DNA of 64,000 nt from Tepidimonas fonticaldi (GTDB taxonomy: Bacteria > Pseudomonadota > Gammaproteobacteria > Burkholderiales > Burkholderiaceae_C), in assembly GCF_007556755.1 (NCBI RefSeq), contig NZ_VJOO01000003.1, positions 1 through 64,000 of the forward strand. The letters run 5' to 3'. The notes under the pieces are model-generated. The model made no database searches and was not told where the DNA came from. It was given only the letters and a program-made list of their open reading frames with translations. The position numbers were made by a program, and so were the translations under genes. Positions 19,063 to 28,098 of the stretch are shown in pieces. Every line of letters starts with the position of its first letter. Position 1 is the first letter of the stretch.

Positions 19063-19788
19063 ATGGATCTGCACAGCATCAAAGTCGCCTGCTCCAGTTG
19101 CAATCTGCGCGAGCTCTGCATCCCCGTCGGCCTCAACCCCGGGGAGATGGAGCAGCTCGACAACCTGATCGCCAATCGGCGGCGCGTGCGGCGCGGCGCG
19201 GCGCTGTTCGCGGCGGGCGATGCGTTCACCTCGCTCTACGCGGTGCGCTCGGGCTTTTTCAAGACCAGCGTGACGACGGCGGACGGGCGCGACCAGGTCA
19301 CGGGCTTTCAGATGGCGGGGGAGATCCTGGGCCTGGACGGCATCGTGCAGGACAAGCACTCCTGCTCCGCGATCGCGCTGGAGGACGCCGAGGTGTGTGT
19401 GCTGCCGTTCGACAAGCTGGAGCAGCTCTCGCGCGAATTCAGCGCGCTGCAGCACCATGTGCACCGCATCATGAGCCGCGAGATCGTGCGCGACCAGGGC
19501 GTCATGTTGCTGCTGGGCAGCATGCGCGCCGAGGAGCGGCTGGCGGCCTTCCTGCTGAATCTGGTGCAGCGCCTGCACGCGCGGGGGTTTTCCAAATCCG
19601 AGATGGTGCTGCGCATGACGCGCGAGGAAATCGGCAGCTACCTCGGCATGAAGCTGGAGACGGTCAGCCGCACCTTCTCGCGCTTTCAGGACGACGGGAT
19701 CATCGAGGTCAAGCAGCGCTATGTGCGCATCCTCGACCCCGACGCGCTGGGCGCCATCGTCAACCACGCCAGCCCGGGCGGGGACTGA
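19063..19788 (+). CDS. fnr: FNR-type oxygen-sensing transcriptional regulator
   Basis: A 241-residue CRP/FNR protein. Cysteines C10, C13 and C19 near the N-terminus plus C101 match the four ligands of the oxygen-labile [4Fe-4S] cluster in Fnr/Anr. The cyclic-nucleotide-like beta-roll is followed by a dimer helix and a C-terminal helix-turn-helix (MTREEIGSYLGMKLETVSR) whose E..SR recognition pattern fits TTGAC/TTGAT half-sites. Three such sites are present in this window, in front of hemN, ccoN and between ccoI and uspA. It sits between hemN and the cco cluster. Confidence 0.95.
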   Translation: MDLHSIKVACSSCNLRELCIPVGLNPGEMEQLDNLIANRRRVRRGAALFAAGDAFTSLYAVRSGFFKTSVTTADGRDQVTGFQMAGEILGLDGIVQDKHSCSAIALEDAEVCVLPFDKLEQLSREFSALQHHVHRIMSREIVRDQGVMLLLGSMRAEERLAAFLLNLVQRLHARGFSKSEMVLRMTREEIGSYLGMKLETVSRTFSRFQDDGIIEVKQRYVRILDPDALGAIVNHASPGGD

Positions 19789-19836
19789 CGGCGCCAGCCA
19801 GTCCCCTCGAGCGCAGTCCTATCGAATGCAGACCGC

Positions 19837-20181
19837 TCAGGCGCAGCCGCCGCAGCGCCCGTCGTCGCACGACGGGCGGGGATTGGCCACCGCCCCATCG
19901 CCCCGGACACAGTCCGCGGGACGCTGATCCGGCGGAACCGGGCAGCGGTTGACCTCCCACGGCGACAAGGACAACAGCGTCGTGAGCGCGCCGGCCGCCA
20001 TGGTCAAGCCCCAGAAAACAAAGAAGGCCAGGGTATAGACGGTCTGTCGCGACCACCCGAGCGACTCCCCCGCCCAATGCAACTCGCTGGGATCGACGAA
20101 GGCGAACACCACCATTTCCATCACCGCCGCCATCAGGAAGGCGGGCCAGGCGATCCACATCACGCGTTGGGCCAACATCAT
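19837..20181 (-). CDS. Small membrane protein of unknown function in the cco cluster, 114 aa
   Basis: Two hydrophobic segments (about residues 5-30 and 42-65) are followed by a soluble, cysteine-containing tail ending in CDDGRCGGCA. I do not recognise a named family. AGGAG stands just ahead of two consecutive ATG codons at 20181 and 20178; the second has better spacing. It is the last gene on the minus strand of the cco run, 32 bases after the fixH-like gene, so it is probably co-transcribed. The C-terminal cysteines could bind metal; that is speculation. Confidence 0.65.
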   Translation of the reverse strand: MMLAQRVMWIAWPAFLMAAVMEMVVFAFVDPSELHWAGESLGWSRQTVYTLAFFVFWGLTMAAGALTTLLSLSPWEVNRCPVPPDQRPADCVRGDGAVANPRPSCDDGRCGGCA

Positions 20182-20213
20182 GCACTCCTCTCGGGTGTGG
20201 CCCCGGCGGGGCC

Positions 20214-20516
20214 TCAATCTTTTTTGGGCAATGCCGACGACACGGCGTGGTTGCGGCCCTGGTTGGCCGGCAGCAGGGCCTTTTCGGCCTGCAGCCGCTC
20301 TTCCGGGGTCATCCGATCGGGCGCCACGACGGCGGGCGCCGGGGCGGCCTCGCGCGGCAGCACCGTATCCGCGTTGCGCACCGCGATCGTGACCGTCACC
20401 AGGGACGCCACCACCACGACCAGCGGCCCCCCGATCACCATCCAGACATACGGTTCACGGTACCACGGGCGTGCCGGGGACGGCGGGGCGGGCGTAGGGG
20501 CGGTCATCGTGGACAT
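20214..20516 (-). CDS. FixH-like protein, 100 aa
   Basis: One transmembrane segment (about residues 26-47) precedes a short periplasmic tail. Position directly after ccoG, together with the PWYREPYVWMVIGGP opening before the membrane span, fits the FixH/CcoH family of cbb3 oxidase assembly factors, in a short version. CcoH is needed for stable assembly of the oxidase in other bacteria. Start at 20516; the intergenic region to ccoG contains a GC-rich hairpin. Confidence 0.75.
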   Translation of the reverse strand: MSTMTAPTPAPPSPARPWYREPYVWMVIGGPLVVVVASLVTVTIAVRNADTVLPREAAPAPAVVAPDRMTPEERLQAEKALLPANQGRNHAVSSALPKKD

Positions 20517-20552
20517 AGTGTAGGCCTTGGTGTATCGCTCTTGGGTTCGAAG

Positions 20553-20575
20553 CCCCCCGGGGGTTTTCCCGGGGG
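20553..20575 (-). other. GC-rich hairpin between ccoG and the fixH-like gene
   Basis: On the transcript strand CCCCCGGG, an AAAA loop, CCC, a two-base bulge and GGGGG form a strong stem. No T-run follows, so it is more likely an RNA processing or stability element, or a weak attenuator, than a full terminator. Confidence 0.45.
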
Positions 20576-20581
20576 TTGGCG

Positions 20582-22006
20582 TCAACGGGGCACCACGAAG
20601 GTGGTCTTCTCCCGCACATCGATCGTGCCATCCGGCGTGCGGAAGCCGAATGTGATGGGATGCGAGCCGGCCTGCAAGCCTGGGGGCACCTGCACCCGCA
20701 CGGCGACCGAGCGCACCTCGGTGGGCAGCAGATGCACGCTGCGCTCGGAGGTGACCTCGATGCCCGGCAGCCCCTCCACCGTCACGGCCAGCTCGCGCTC
20801 GTGCTCCGAGGCGTTCATGAACTGAATGCGGTAGACGTTTTCGATGCGTCCCATCTCCACCATGCGCGCGAGCGCCCCGCGGTCGCGAATCACATCGACC
20901 TTCAGCGGCACCCGCAACCACAAGCTGACCCCCAAAGCCGCCACAATGGCCAACAGGATCGAGCTGTAAATCAAAACGCGCGGACGGAAAACGCGCCGAA
21001 TCATTTGCGCCTGGCTCCACCCACGCTCCATGCCATTTTGCGTGGAGTATTTCACCAGGCCTTTGGGATAGCCCATTTTTTCCATCACCTGGTCGCACAC
21101 GTCGACGCAAGCTCCGCAGCTAATGCACTCGTATTGCAAGCCATTGCGAATGTCGATGCCCGTGGGGCAAACCTGCACGCACAGCGTGCAGTCAATGCAG
21201 TCGCCCAGGCCCAGCGCCTTGGGGTCGGCCGACCTCTTGCGCGCGCCGCGCGGCTCGCCGCGCTTGGCGTCGTAGGTCACGATCATCGTGTCCTTGTCGA
21301 ACATCGCGCTCTGGAAGCGGGCATACGGGCACATGTATTTGCAGACCTGCTCGCGCATGAAGCCCGCATTGCCGTAGGTCGCAAAGCCGTAGAAGAAGAT
21401 CCAGAAGGTTTGCCACGGCCCCAGGTTCCAGGCCAAAAACGCCGCGCCCAGGTCGCGAATCGGCGTGAAATAGCCGGCGAACGTAAAGCCCGTCCACAGC
21501 CCAAAGACGATCCACGCCAGATGCTTGCCGCCCTTGCGGGCCACCTTGTTCAGGCTCCAGGGCTGCTGATCCAGGCGCATGCGCGCCGAGCGGTCGCCCT
21601 CGAAGAGCTTTTCCATCCACAAATAAATTTCGGTGTAGACCGTCTGCGGGCAGGCGTAGCCGCACCACAGTCGCCCGGCGATCGCCGTAAACAAAAACAG
21701 CAACAGCGCCGATACCACCAGAATGCCCGTCAGGTAAATGAAATCCTGCGGGTACAGCACCAGACCAAAAATATAAAAACGCCGCGCCTCCAGATCGAAC
21801 AGCACGGCCTGCCGGTCGTTCCAGGCCAGCCAGGGCAATCCGTAAAAAACAATTTGGGTCAACCACACGAAGACCCAGCGCCACTTGGTAAACAACCCCG
21901 TCACCGCCCGCGGATAGATCTTTTTGCGGGCCGCGTACAGGGAAACCTCGACCTCTTCATCCGACGGGGTCGGGCCTTGGGGCGTGTTGGCAGCGCTGGT
22001 ACTCAT
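20582..22006 (-). CDS. ccoG: Cytochrome c oxidase accessory protein CcoG
   Basis: A 474-residue membrane-anchored ferredoxin-like protein with several N-terminal spans, two 4Fe-4S cysteine clusters (CIDCTLCVQVCP and CISCGACVDVC) and a C-terminal Ig-like periplasmic domain. CcoG (RdxA/FixG) reduces copper for insertion into the cbb3 oxidase. It lies 69 bases behind ccoP on the same strand and continues the oxidase operon. Confidence 0.95.
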   Translation of the reverse strand: MSTSAANTPQGPTPSDEEVEVSLYAARKKIYPRAVTGLFTKWRWVFVWLTQIVFYGLPWLAWNDRQAVLFDLEARRFYIFGLVLYPQDFIYLTGILVVSALLLFLFTAIAGRLWCGYACPQTVYTEIYLWMEKLFEGDRSARMRLDQQPWSLNKVARKGGKHLAWIVFGLWTGFTFAGYFTPIRDLGAAFLAWNLGPWQTFWIFFYGFATYGNAGFMREQVCKYMCPYARFQSAMFDKDTMIVTYDAKRGEPRGARKRSADPKALGLGDCIDCTLCVQVCPTGIDIRNGLQYECISCGACVDVCDQVMEKMGYPKGLVKYSTQNGMERGWSQAQMIRRVFRPRVLIYSSILLAIVAALGVSLWLRVPLKVDVIRDRGALARMVEMGRIENVYRIQFMNASEHERELAVTVEGLPGIEVTSERSVHLLPTEVRSVAVRVQVPPGLQAGSHPITFGFRTPDGTIDVREKTTFVVPR

Positions 22007-22075
22007 GGCAGTATTCGGTACGAATCAAAAAAACCGGGAGGCGGGCCACACAGGCGCCGCCCCCCGGCGACGGGA

Positions 22076-22981
22076 TCAGTTCGGATTCGACAGCTTCCAG
22101 ACGTAGCCCGTCAGCACATGGATTTGCGCATCGGTCAGCAAGGCATTTTGCGCCGGCATGACGTTGGTCTTGCCCTCGTTGATCATTTTAATGATCGCCT
22201 CTTCACCCCAACCGTGCAGCCAGATCTGGTCGGTCAGGTTGGGCGCGCCGGTGGCATGCATGCCCTTGCCGTCCGCGCCGTGGCAGGCCGCGCAGGCGCC
22301 CCACTTGGCGGCCCCTTGCGTGGCGCGCACGCTGTCGTGCGGGCTACCGGACAGGCTCAGCACATAGTGCGCCAGGTTGCGAACATCCTCGGGCGTGCCG
22401 ACCGCTGCCGCCATCGGGGGCATGATGCCCTGGCGGCCTTCGGCAATGGTTTTGTGGATGTACTCCGGCTGCCCGTCACCGCCCAGCCAGTCGGCATCGG
22501 TCAGGTTGGGGAAGCCCTTGCTGCCGCGGGCGTCCGAGCCGTGGCACTGGGCGCAGTAGTTCATGTACAGCCGCTCGCCGACCGCCATGGCCTGCTGGTC
22601 CTTTGCCAGATCCTTGGGATCCATGCCCTTGAACTTGGCGTACAGGGGCTCGATCGCCGCCAGGGCCTTGGCCCGCTCGGCTTCCCACTGGCCCTGGGAG
22701 CTCCAGCCCAGTTGGCCCTGCACCTTGCCGAACATCGGGTACATCAGGCCGTAGGCCAGGGCAAACACCACGGTGATGATGAACAGATACACCCACCAGC
22801 GCGGCAGGGGGTTGTTCATCTCCCGCAGGTCGCCGTCCCACACGTGGCCGGTGGTGTTGTCCGCCGCGGGCGTGACCTTGGTCTTGCCGCTGGCCCACAG
22901 GAAAAACGCGCAGGCCAGGATACTGATCAGGGTCACGCCGGCTACGAAGAGGTGCCAGAAGTCACTGGTGAAATCGCTCAT
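22076..22981 (-). CDS. ccoP: cbb3-type cytochrome c oxidase diheme subunit CcoP
   Basis: A 301-residue subunit with two N-terminal membrane spans and two c-type heme sites, CAQCH at 143-147 and CAACH at 230-234. It passes electrons to CcoO and the CcoN catalytic centre. Length and motif order match CcoP. It follows ccoQ by 22 bases. Confidence 0.97.
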   Translation of the reverse strand: MSDFTSDFWHLFVAGVTLISILACAFFLWASGKTKVTPAADNTTGHVWDGDLREMNNPLPRWWVYLFIITVVFALAYGLMYPMFGKVQGQLGWSSQGQWEAERAKALAAIEPLYAKFKGMDPKDLAKDQQAMAVGERLYMNYCAQCHGSDARGSKGFPNLTDADWLGGDGQPEYIHKTIAEGRQGIMPPMAAAVGTPEDVRNLAHYVLSLSGSPHDSVRATQGAAKWGACAACHGADGKGMHATGAPNLTDQIWLHGWGEEAIIKMINEGKTNVMPAQNALLTDAQIHVLTGYVWKLSNPN

Positions 22982-23003
22982 GATGGTTCTCTCCTGACGG
23001 GCC

Positions 23004-23141
23004 TCACTCGTCGCGGAAGGGCAGTTGGGCCGCTTCCTCGAAACGCTCCCGGTTCTTGCGGGACCAGGCCCAGGCCCAGATGCCGATGAAGGTCACGAAG
23101 CTCAGCACCGTGACGATGACGCGCAGATCGTTGACATCCAT
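23004..23141 (-). CDS. ccoQ: cbb3-type oxidase small subunit CcoQ
   Basis: A 45-residue protein with one membrane helix (VIVTVLSFVTFIGIWAWAW) followed by a basic, then acidic tail, as expected for CcoQ/FixQ. It lies between ccoO and ccoP, which is the usual position. CcoQ protects or stabilises the oxidase under oxygen. Confidence 0.9.
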   Translation of the reverse strand: MDVNDLRVIVTVLSFVTFIGIWAWAWSRKNRERFEEAAQLPFRDE

Positions 23142-23153
23142 GATCTCGCCCCC

Positions 23154-23852
23154 TCACTGCGCCGCATCGGCTGCGGCTTGACCCGCGGCGGACTGGGCGG
23201 TCTTGGTGGCCGGCTGCGCCAGCTTGTCCCACGAGCGGGCGGTCCCCAGACCCTGCAGGTAGGCGATGAGCGCCTCCAGCTCGGTCTTGCCCTTGACCTC
23301 TTCCGTGGCCTTGGCGATCTCTTCGTCCGTGTACGGCACGCCCAGTTGACGCAGCGCGCGCATCTTGACGGGCAGCGCGTCGGCGTCCACGGGGCGGCGC
23401 TCCAGCCACGGGTAGGCGGGCATGTTGGACTCCGGCACCAGGTCGCGCGGGTTGATCAGGTGGATGCGGTGCCACTCGTCGGAGTAGCGGCCGCCCACGC
23501 GCGCCAAGTCCGGACCGGTGCGCTTGGAGCCCCACTGGAACGGATGGTCGTAGACGAACTCACCCGCCACCGAGTACGGGCCGTAGCGCAGCGTCTCGGC
23601 GTGGAAGGGGCGCACCATCTGCGAGTGGCAGGCGTAGCAACCCTCGCGGATGTAGATGTCACGCCCGGCCAGTTGCAAGGCCGGATAGGGCTTGACGCCC
23701 TCGATCGGCTTGGTGGTGGAGTGCTGGAAGAACAGCGGCACGATCTCCACCAGACCGCCCACCGCCACCACCAGGGTGATGAGGACGATCATCAGGAAGT
23801 TGTTGGTCTCGATGCGCTCGTGACCGCTCGGCTGGTGTTGTGTGTTGGCCAT
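23154..23852 (-). CDS. ccoO: cbb3-type cytochrome c oxidase monoheme subunit CcoO
   Basis: A 232-residue membrane-anchored cytochrome c. A single N-terminal span (about residues 20-42) precedes the heme site CYACH at 72-76. The [16 protein letters not shown] segment is typical of CcoO. The C-terminal tail is alanine-rich. It follows ccoN by 10 bases in the ccoNOQP operon. Confidence 0.97.
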   Translation of the reverse strand: MANTQHQPSGHERIETNNFLMIVLITLVVAVGGLVEIVPLFFQHSTTKPIEGVKPYPALQLAGRDIYIREGCYACHSQMVRPFHAETLRYGPYSVAGEFVYDHPFQWGSKRTGPDLARVGGRYSDEWHRIHLINPRDLVPESNMPAYPWLERRPVDADALPVKMRALRQLGVPYTDEEIAKATEEVKGKTELEALIAYLQGLGTARSWDKLAQPATKTAQSAAGQAAADAAQ

Positions 23853-23862
23853 GGTGTCCTCC

Positions 23863-25302
23863 TCAGGCGTGCGCGGGGGCAGGGATGGCCACCGGGGTAA
23901 CCTTGCCCTGGGCCGCGGTCTTCCAGACGTTCCACGCCATCACGCACATGCCGGCCAGGTACAGCACGCCGCCCAGCAGACGGATCACGTAGAACGGATA
24001 AGTGGCCTTGACCGACTCGACGAAGGTGTAGGTGAGCGAGCCGTCCGGGTTGACCGCGCGCCACATCAGGCCCTGCATCACGCCGGCGATCCACATCGCG
24101 GCGATGTAGAGCACGATGCCGATGGTCGAAATCCAGAAGTGCAGCTCGATGGCCTTGACGCTGTACATCTTCTTCTGGCCGAACAGGCGCGGAATCAGGT
24201 AGTACAGCGAACCCATGGTCACCAGACCCACCCAGCCCAGCGCGCCGGAGTGCACGTGGCCGATGGTCCAGTCGGTGTAGTGGCTCAGGGCGTTGACGGT
24301 CTTGATCGACATCATCGGCCCTTCGAAGGTCGACATGCCGTAGAACGACAGCGACACGATCAGGAAGCGCAGGATCGGATCGTCACGCAGCTTGTGCCAA
24401 GCGCCCGACAGCGTCATGATGCCGTTGATCATGCCGCCCCAGCTCGGCGCCAGCAGGATCAGCGAGAACACCATGCCGAGCGACTGCGCCCAGTCCGGCA
24501 GCGCGGTGTAGTGCAGGTGGTGCGGACCCGCCCACATGTAGGTGAAGATCAGCGCCCAGAAGTGCACGATCGACAGCCGGTAGGAGTACACCGGTCGCTC
24601 GGCCTGCTTGGGGATGAAGTAGTACATCATGCCCAGGAAGCCCGCGGTCAGGAAGAAGCCCACCGCGTTGTGGCCGTACCACCACTGCACCATGGCGTCC
24701 TGCACACCGGCGTACACCGAGTACGAGTGCGTCAGGCTGGTCGGGATCTGGATGTTGTTGACGATGTGCAGCATCGCCACGGCGATGATGAAGGCGCCGT
24801 AGAACCAGTTGGCCACATAGATGTGCCGCACTTTGCGGGTGCCCACCGTGCCGAAGAACACGATCGCGAAGGCCACCCACACCACGGCCACCAGAATGTC
24901 GATCGGCCAGATCAGTTCGGCGTATTCACGGCCCTGGGTGTAGCCCAGCGGATAGGTGATCGCCGCCAGCACGATGACGGCCTGCCAGCCCCAGAACGTG
25001 AACGAGGCCAGTGCCGGCGCAAACAATTGCGTCTGACAGGTACGCTGCACCACGTAATAGGCGGTGGCGAACAGGCCCGAGCCGCCGAAAGCAAAAATCA
25101 CCGCGCTGGTGTGCAGCGGGCGCAGCCGGCTGTACGTCAGGTACTCGATGCCGAAGTTGAGCTCCGGCCAGGCCAGTTGTGCGGCAATGATGACGCCGAC
25201 CAGAAAGCCGACGATGCCCCACACCACGGTCATGATGGCGAACTGCCTCACGACCTTGTCGTTATAGACCCCCGTCGCAGGGGCCGCCGTGGTTGCAGAC
25301 AT
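23863..25302 (-). CDS. ccoN: cbb3-type cytochrome c oxidase catalytic subunit CcoN
   Basis: A 479-residue heme-copper oxidase subunit I of the C family, which reduces oxygen with high affinity. Motifs include [13 protein letters not shown], the CuB-region [13 protein letters not shown], and further conserved histidines in the 12-helix core. AGGAG lies eight bases before the ATG at 25302. A strong FNR-type promoter precedes it: box centred at -41.5 from a predicted start at 25331, with a GATACT -10 element. Confidence 0.97.
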   Translation of the reverse strand: MSATTAAPATGVYNDKVVRQFAIMTVVWGIVGFLVGVIIAAQLAWPELNFGIEYLTYSRLRPLHTSAVIFAFGGSGLFATAYYVVQRTCQTQLFAPALASFTFWGWQAVIVLAAITYPLGYTQGREYAELIWPIDILVAVVWVAFAIVFFGTVGTRKVRHIYVANWFYGAFIIAVAMLHIVNNIQIPTSLTHSYSVYAGVQDAMVQWWYGHNAVGFFLTAGFLGMMYYFIPKQAERPVYSYRLSIVHFWALIFTYMWAGPHHLHYTALPDWAQSLGMVFSLILLAPSWGGMINGIMTLSGAWHKLRDDPILRFLIVSLSFYGMSTFEGPMMSIKTVNALSHYTDWTIGHVHSGALGWVGLVTMGSLYYLIPRLFGQKKMYSVKAIELHFWISTIGIVLYIAAMWIAGVMQGLMWRAVNPDGSLTYTFVESVKATYPFYVIRLLGGVLYLAGMCVMAWNVWKTAAQGKVTPVAIPAPAHA

Positions 25303-25365
25303 AGGTAACACTCCTGTTGTGAAAATCACCCAGGCGCAGTATCCGGGAGCCCTCCCCCTGCGCCC

Positions 25366-25379
25366 TTGACATAGGTCAA
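25366..25379 (-). promoter_or_regulatory. FNR box of the ccoNOQP operon
   Basis: TTGAC-ATAG-GTCAA is a perfect inverted repeat. On the minus strand a GATACT hexamer (25338-25343) lies 22 bases after the box, which predicts a transcription start at about 25331 and places the box centre at -41.5, the class II optimum. It overlaps the last codons of ccoS. Confidence 0.9.
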
Positions 25380-25513
25380 TCCTGGCGCAGGATGCGCTCG
25401 CCTTCGCGCTCCACGTTGTCGAATTGTCCCGAGTGCAGCGCCCACCAGAACAGGCCGATGATCAGCAGCACCAGCACCACCGACAGCGGCACCAGCAGGT
25501 AGAGGATTTCCAT
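25376..25513 (-). CDS. ccoS: cbb3-type oxidase assembly protein CcoS
   Basis: A 45-residue protein with one membrane helix ([22 protein letters not shown] begins it) and a short tail containing the family pattern FWWAL.SGQFDN. CcoS is required for cofactor insertion into cbb3 oxidase. It lies 36 bases behind ccoI and its final codons overlap the FNR box of ccoN. Confidence 0.92.
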   Translation of the reverse strand: MEILYLLVPLSVVLVLLIIGLFWWALHSGQFDNVEREGERILRQD

Positions 25514-25549
25514 CGTTCGATTCTCCCAGTTACGGGGGGTAGGCGCCCA

Positions 25550-27955
25550 TCAAGCGGGCGCGGGGGCTGCCGCTGGCGACGGTGCGCCATCGGCCGTCGG
25601 AGCGCCGCGGCGGCCCAGCCGCATCGCGTTGCCGATGACCAGCAGCGAGCTGGCCGCCATGCCCAGCCCCGCCGCCCACGGCGGCATGAAGCCGGCCACC
25701 GCCAGCGGCACCGCCAGCGCGTTGTAGCCAGCCGCCCAGGCCAGATTTTGGCGCACGACGCGCAGCGTCGCGCGCGCCATCTCCACCGTGCGCACGATGT
25801 CGGTGAGCCGCCCGCTCTGCACGACGAGGTCGGCGCGCGTCTGCGTCAGCGGCGCGCCGTGGCCGAGCGCGAACGACACATCCGCGGCGGCCAGCACCGG
25901 GCCGTCGTTGAGGCCGTCGCCGACCATCGCCACGCGCCGCCCCTCGGCCTGCCAGCGGTGCAGCGTGGCGAGCTTGTCCTCGGGGCTGGCGCCGGCGACG
26001 ACGTGCTCGATGCCCAGCGGCCGCGCCACGCGCTGCGCGGCGCCGAGCCGGTCGCCCGACAGCAGCCGAACCTGCAGCCCGAGCGCGCGCAGCCGCTCAA
26101 TCGCCTCGCGCGCCTCGGGGCGCACGCCCTCGTCGAGCACGAAGGTGGCCAGCCACCCCTGCCCGTCGCACAGGTGCGCGCACGGCACATCGGCCGGCGC
26201 GCGGCCGGCCGCGACCAGCGCCGCCTCGTCCAGCCCGCAGTGCGCCGCCGAGCCCAGGCGCCACGGCTGGCCGTCCGGCCCCTGCGCGGTCAGGCCCCGG
26301 CCCGGGGTCTCGCGCACTTCCCACGCCGGGGCGTCGGGCACGTCGCCGGCGGCGGCCACCAGCGCGCGCGACACCGGGTGCAGCGAGGCGCGCGCCAGCG
26401 GCCAAGCCGCCGCCAGGGCCTGTTCGCGCGTCACGCCGGGGCGCGTCAGCACGTCGCGCACCACCACGCGGTCCTGTGTCAGCGTGCCGGTCTTGTCGAA
26501 CACCACCGTGTCCACCGCGGCCAGCGCCTCGAACGCCTGCAGCCGCCGCGTCAGAATGCCGCGGCGCGCCAGACCGCCGGCCGCGGCCAGCATCGCCGCC
26601 GGCGTGGCCAGCGACAGCGCGCACGGGCAGGTGACGATCAGCACCGCCACCGCCACTGCCAGCGCCCGGCTGGGGTCGAACTGCCACCAGTACAGCCCGG
26701 CCAGCCCTGCCGCCAGCAGCACCGCCACCAGGAACGGCGCGGCGACGCGGTCGGCCAGCCGCGCCAGGCGCGGCTTGTCGGTGCTGGCCTGCTCCATCAA
26801 CGCGACGATCTGCGCGAAGCGCGTCTCGCGCCCGACGCGCTGCAGCCGCACGCGCACCGTGCCGCCAAGGTTGTGGCTGCCGGCCACCACCGCCTCGCCG
26901 CGGCGGCGCGTCACCGGGTGCGATTCGCCGGTCAGCAGCGCCTCGTCCACCGTGGCGGCCTCCGACAGCACCTCGCCGTCGCCCGGAAACGCCTGCCCGG
27001 CCTGCACGTGCACCACGTCGCCGGCCTGCAGGCGCTTGAGCGACACCGCCTCCAGCGCGCCGTCGGCGCGCTCGCGCTGCACCACCTCCGGCAGGCGGTT
27101 CATCAGCGCGTCCAGGGCGCCGGCGGTGCGATCACGCAGCTTGTACTCCAAGTAACGCCCGCCGAGCAGGAAGAACACGAACATCGTCAGCGAGTCGTAC
27201 CAGATGTCGTGCCCCCACGGCCCGGTGGGATCGAAGGTGGCCAGCGTGCTGACGACGAAGGTGATCAGGATGCCCAGCGACACCGGCACGTCCATGCCGA
27301 TGCGCCCCTGACGCAGGTCGCGCCAGGCGCTGCCGAAGAACGGCCCGCTGGCGAACAGCAGCACCGGCAGGCTCAGCACCCACGACGCCCAGCGCAGCAG
27401 CTGCAGCAGGTCGGCCGGGATCTGGCCCGGCTCGGTGACGTACTCGGGCCACGTGTACATCATCACCTGCATCATGCAAAAGCCCGCGACGAACAGCCGC
27501 CACAGCGCGCGGCGCGTCTCGCGCGTGCGCTCGCTGACCGCCAACGCCTGCTGCATCGGCAGCAGCCGGTAGCCGACGCGGCCGACCGCCTCGGCCAGCT
27601 CCGACAGGCGCGTGCGCGCCGGGTCCCAGCGCAGCGTCAGGCGCCGCGTGGCGGCGTGCACCTGCGCCTCCAGCACGCCGCCGCGCCCCGCCAGCGCCGC
27701 CTCCACCGTGTCGGCGCAGGCGGCGCAGTACATGCCCTGCACCACCAGCGTCGATTCGCAGACGGTGCGGCCGCCCTCCTCACGCGTGTCGGTGAAGTCG
27801 CGCTGTTCCAGCGGGTCGTCCAGCACGCGGAAGTCGTCGTGCACCTCCAGCGGCCCGCGGTGGCCGCCCCACACCCCGGCCAACGGCGTGCCATCCCCCG
27901 CTGCAGGGACGGACGCCCCTGCAGCCGCTCGCGGTGGCGGGGCTGTTTCGCTCAT
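25550..27955 (-). CDS. ccoI: Copper-exporting P1B-type ATPase CcoI (FixI)
   Basis: An 801-residue heavy-metal ATPase supplying copper for cbb3 assembly. An N-terminal extension containing DDFRVLDDPLE is typical of FixI. The HMA domain has CAAC at 77-80; the membrane metal site CPC is at 443-445; the phosphorylation motif DKTGTLT begins at D487; GDGLNDGP closes the ATP site. The first ATG is at 27955 and has no Shine-Dalgarno in front of it. A -10-like TACCGT at 27962-27967 would put the transcript start exactly at the ATG. Confidence 0.95.
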   Translation of the reverse strand: MSETAPPPRAAAGASVPAAGDGTPLAGVWGGHRGPLEVHDDFRVLDDPLEQRDFTDTREEGGRTVCESTLVVQGMYCAACADTVEAALAGRGGVLEAQVHAATRRLTLRWDPARTRLSELAEAVGRVGYRLLPMQQALAVSERTRETRRALWRLFVAGFCMMQVMMYTWPEYVTEPGQIPADLLQLLRWASWVLSLPVLLFASGPFFGSAWRDLRQGRIGMDVPVSLGILITFVVSTLATFDPTGPWGHDIWYDSLTMFVFFLLGGRYLEYKLRDRTAGALDALMNRLPEVVQRERADGALEAVSLKRLQAGDVVHVQAGQAFPGDGEVLSEAATVDEALLTGESHPVTRRRGEAVVAGSHNLGGTVRVRLQRVGRETRFAQIVALMEQASTDKPRLARLADRVAAPFLVAVLLAAGLAGLYWWQFDPSRALAVAVAVLIVTCPCALSLATPAAMLAAAGGLARRGILTRRLQAFEALAAVDTVVFDKTGTLTQDRVVVRDVLTRPGVTREQALAAAWPLARASLHPVSRALVAAAGDVPDAPAWEVRETPGRGLTAQGPDGQPWRLGSAAHCGLDEAALVAAGRAPADVPCAHLCDGQGWLATFVLDEGVRPEAREAIERLRALGLQVRLLSGDRLGAAQRVARPLGIEHVVAGASPEDKLATLHRWQAEGRRVAMVGDGLNDGPVLAAADVSFALGHGAPLTQTRADLVVQSGRLTDIVRTVEMARATLRVVRQNLAWAAGYNALAVPLAVAGFMPPWAAGLGMAASSLLVIGNAMRLGRRGAPTADGAPSPAAAPAPA

Positions 27956-27989
27956 TGCCGAACGGTACCCGATCGACCGGCACGCGGGC

Positions 27990-28003
27990 TTGACCTAGGT
28001 CAA
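27990..28003. promoter_or_regulatory. FNR box between ccoI and uspA, possibly bidirectional
   Basis: TTGAC-CTAG-GTCAA is a perfect palindrome. TACCGT hexamers lie 22 bases away toward ccoI (27962-27967) and 21 bases away toward uspA (28025-28030), so one site could activate both directions at about -41. Hexamer match to the -10 consensus is moderate. Confidence 0.8.
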
Positions 28004-28098
28004 ACCCCGACTCGGGGCGCGTGTTACCGTGCCAAGATGGTAGGCAGTTACGGGCGGGCCCCGCAGGCCGGCCGTATTGCTTTCAGAGGAGACCCTGC

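Noticed and set aside
20553-20575. A rho-independent terminator between ccoG and the fixH-like gene.
   Set aside because: The stem is strong but no T-run follows on the transcript strand, and downstream genes belong to the same functional group.
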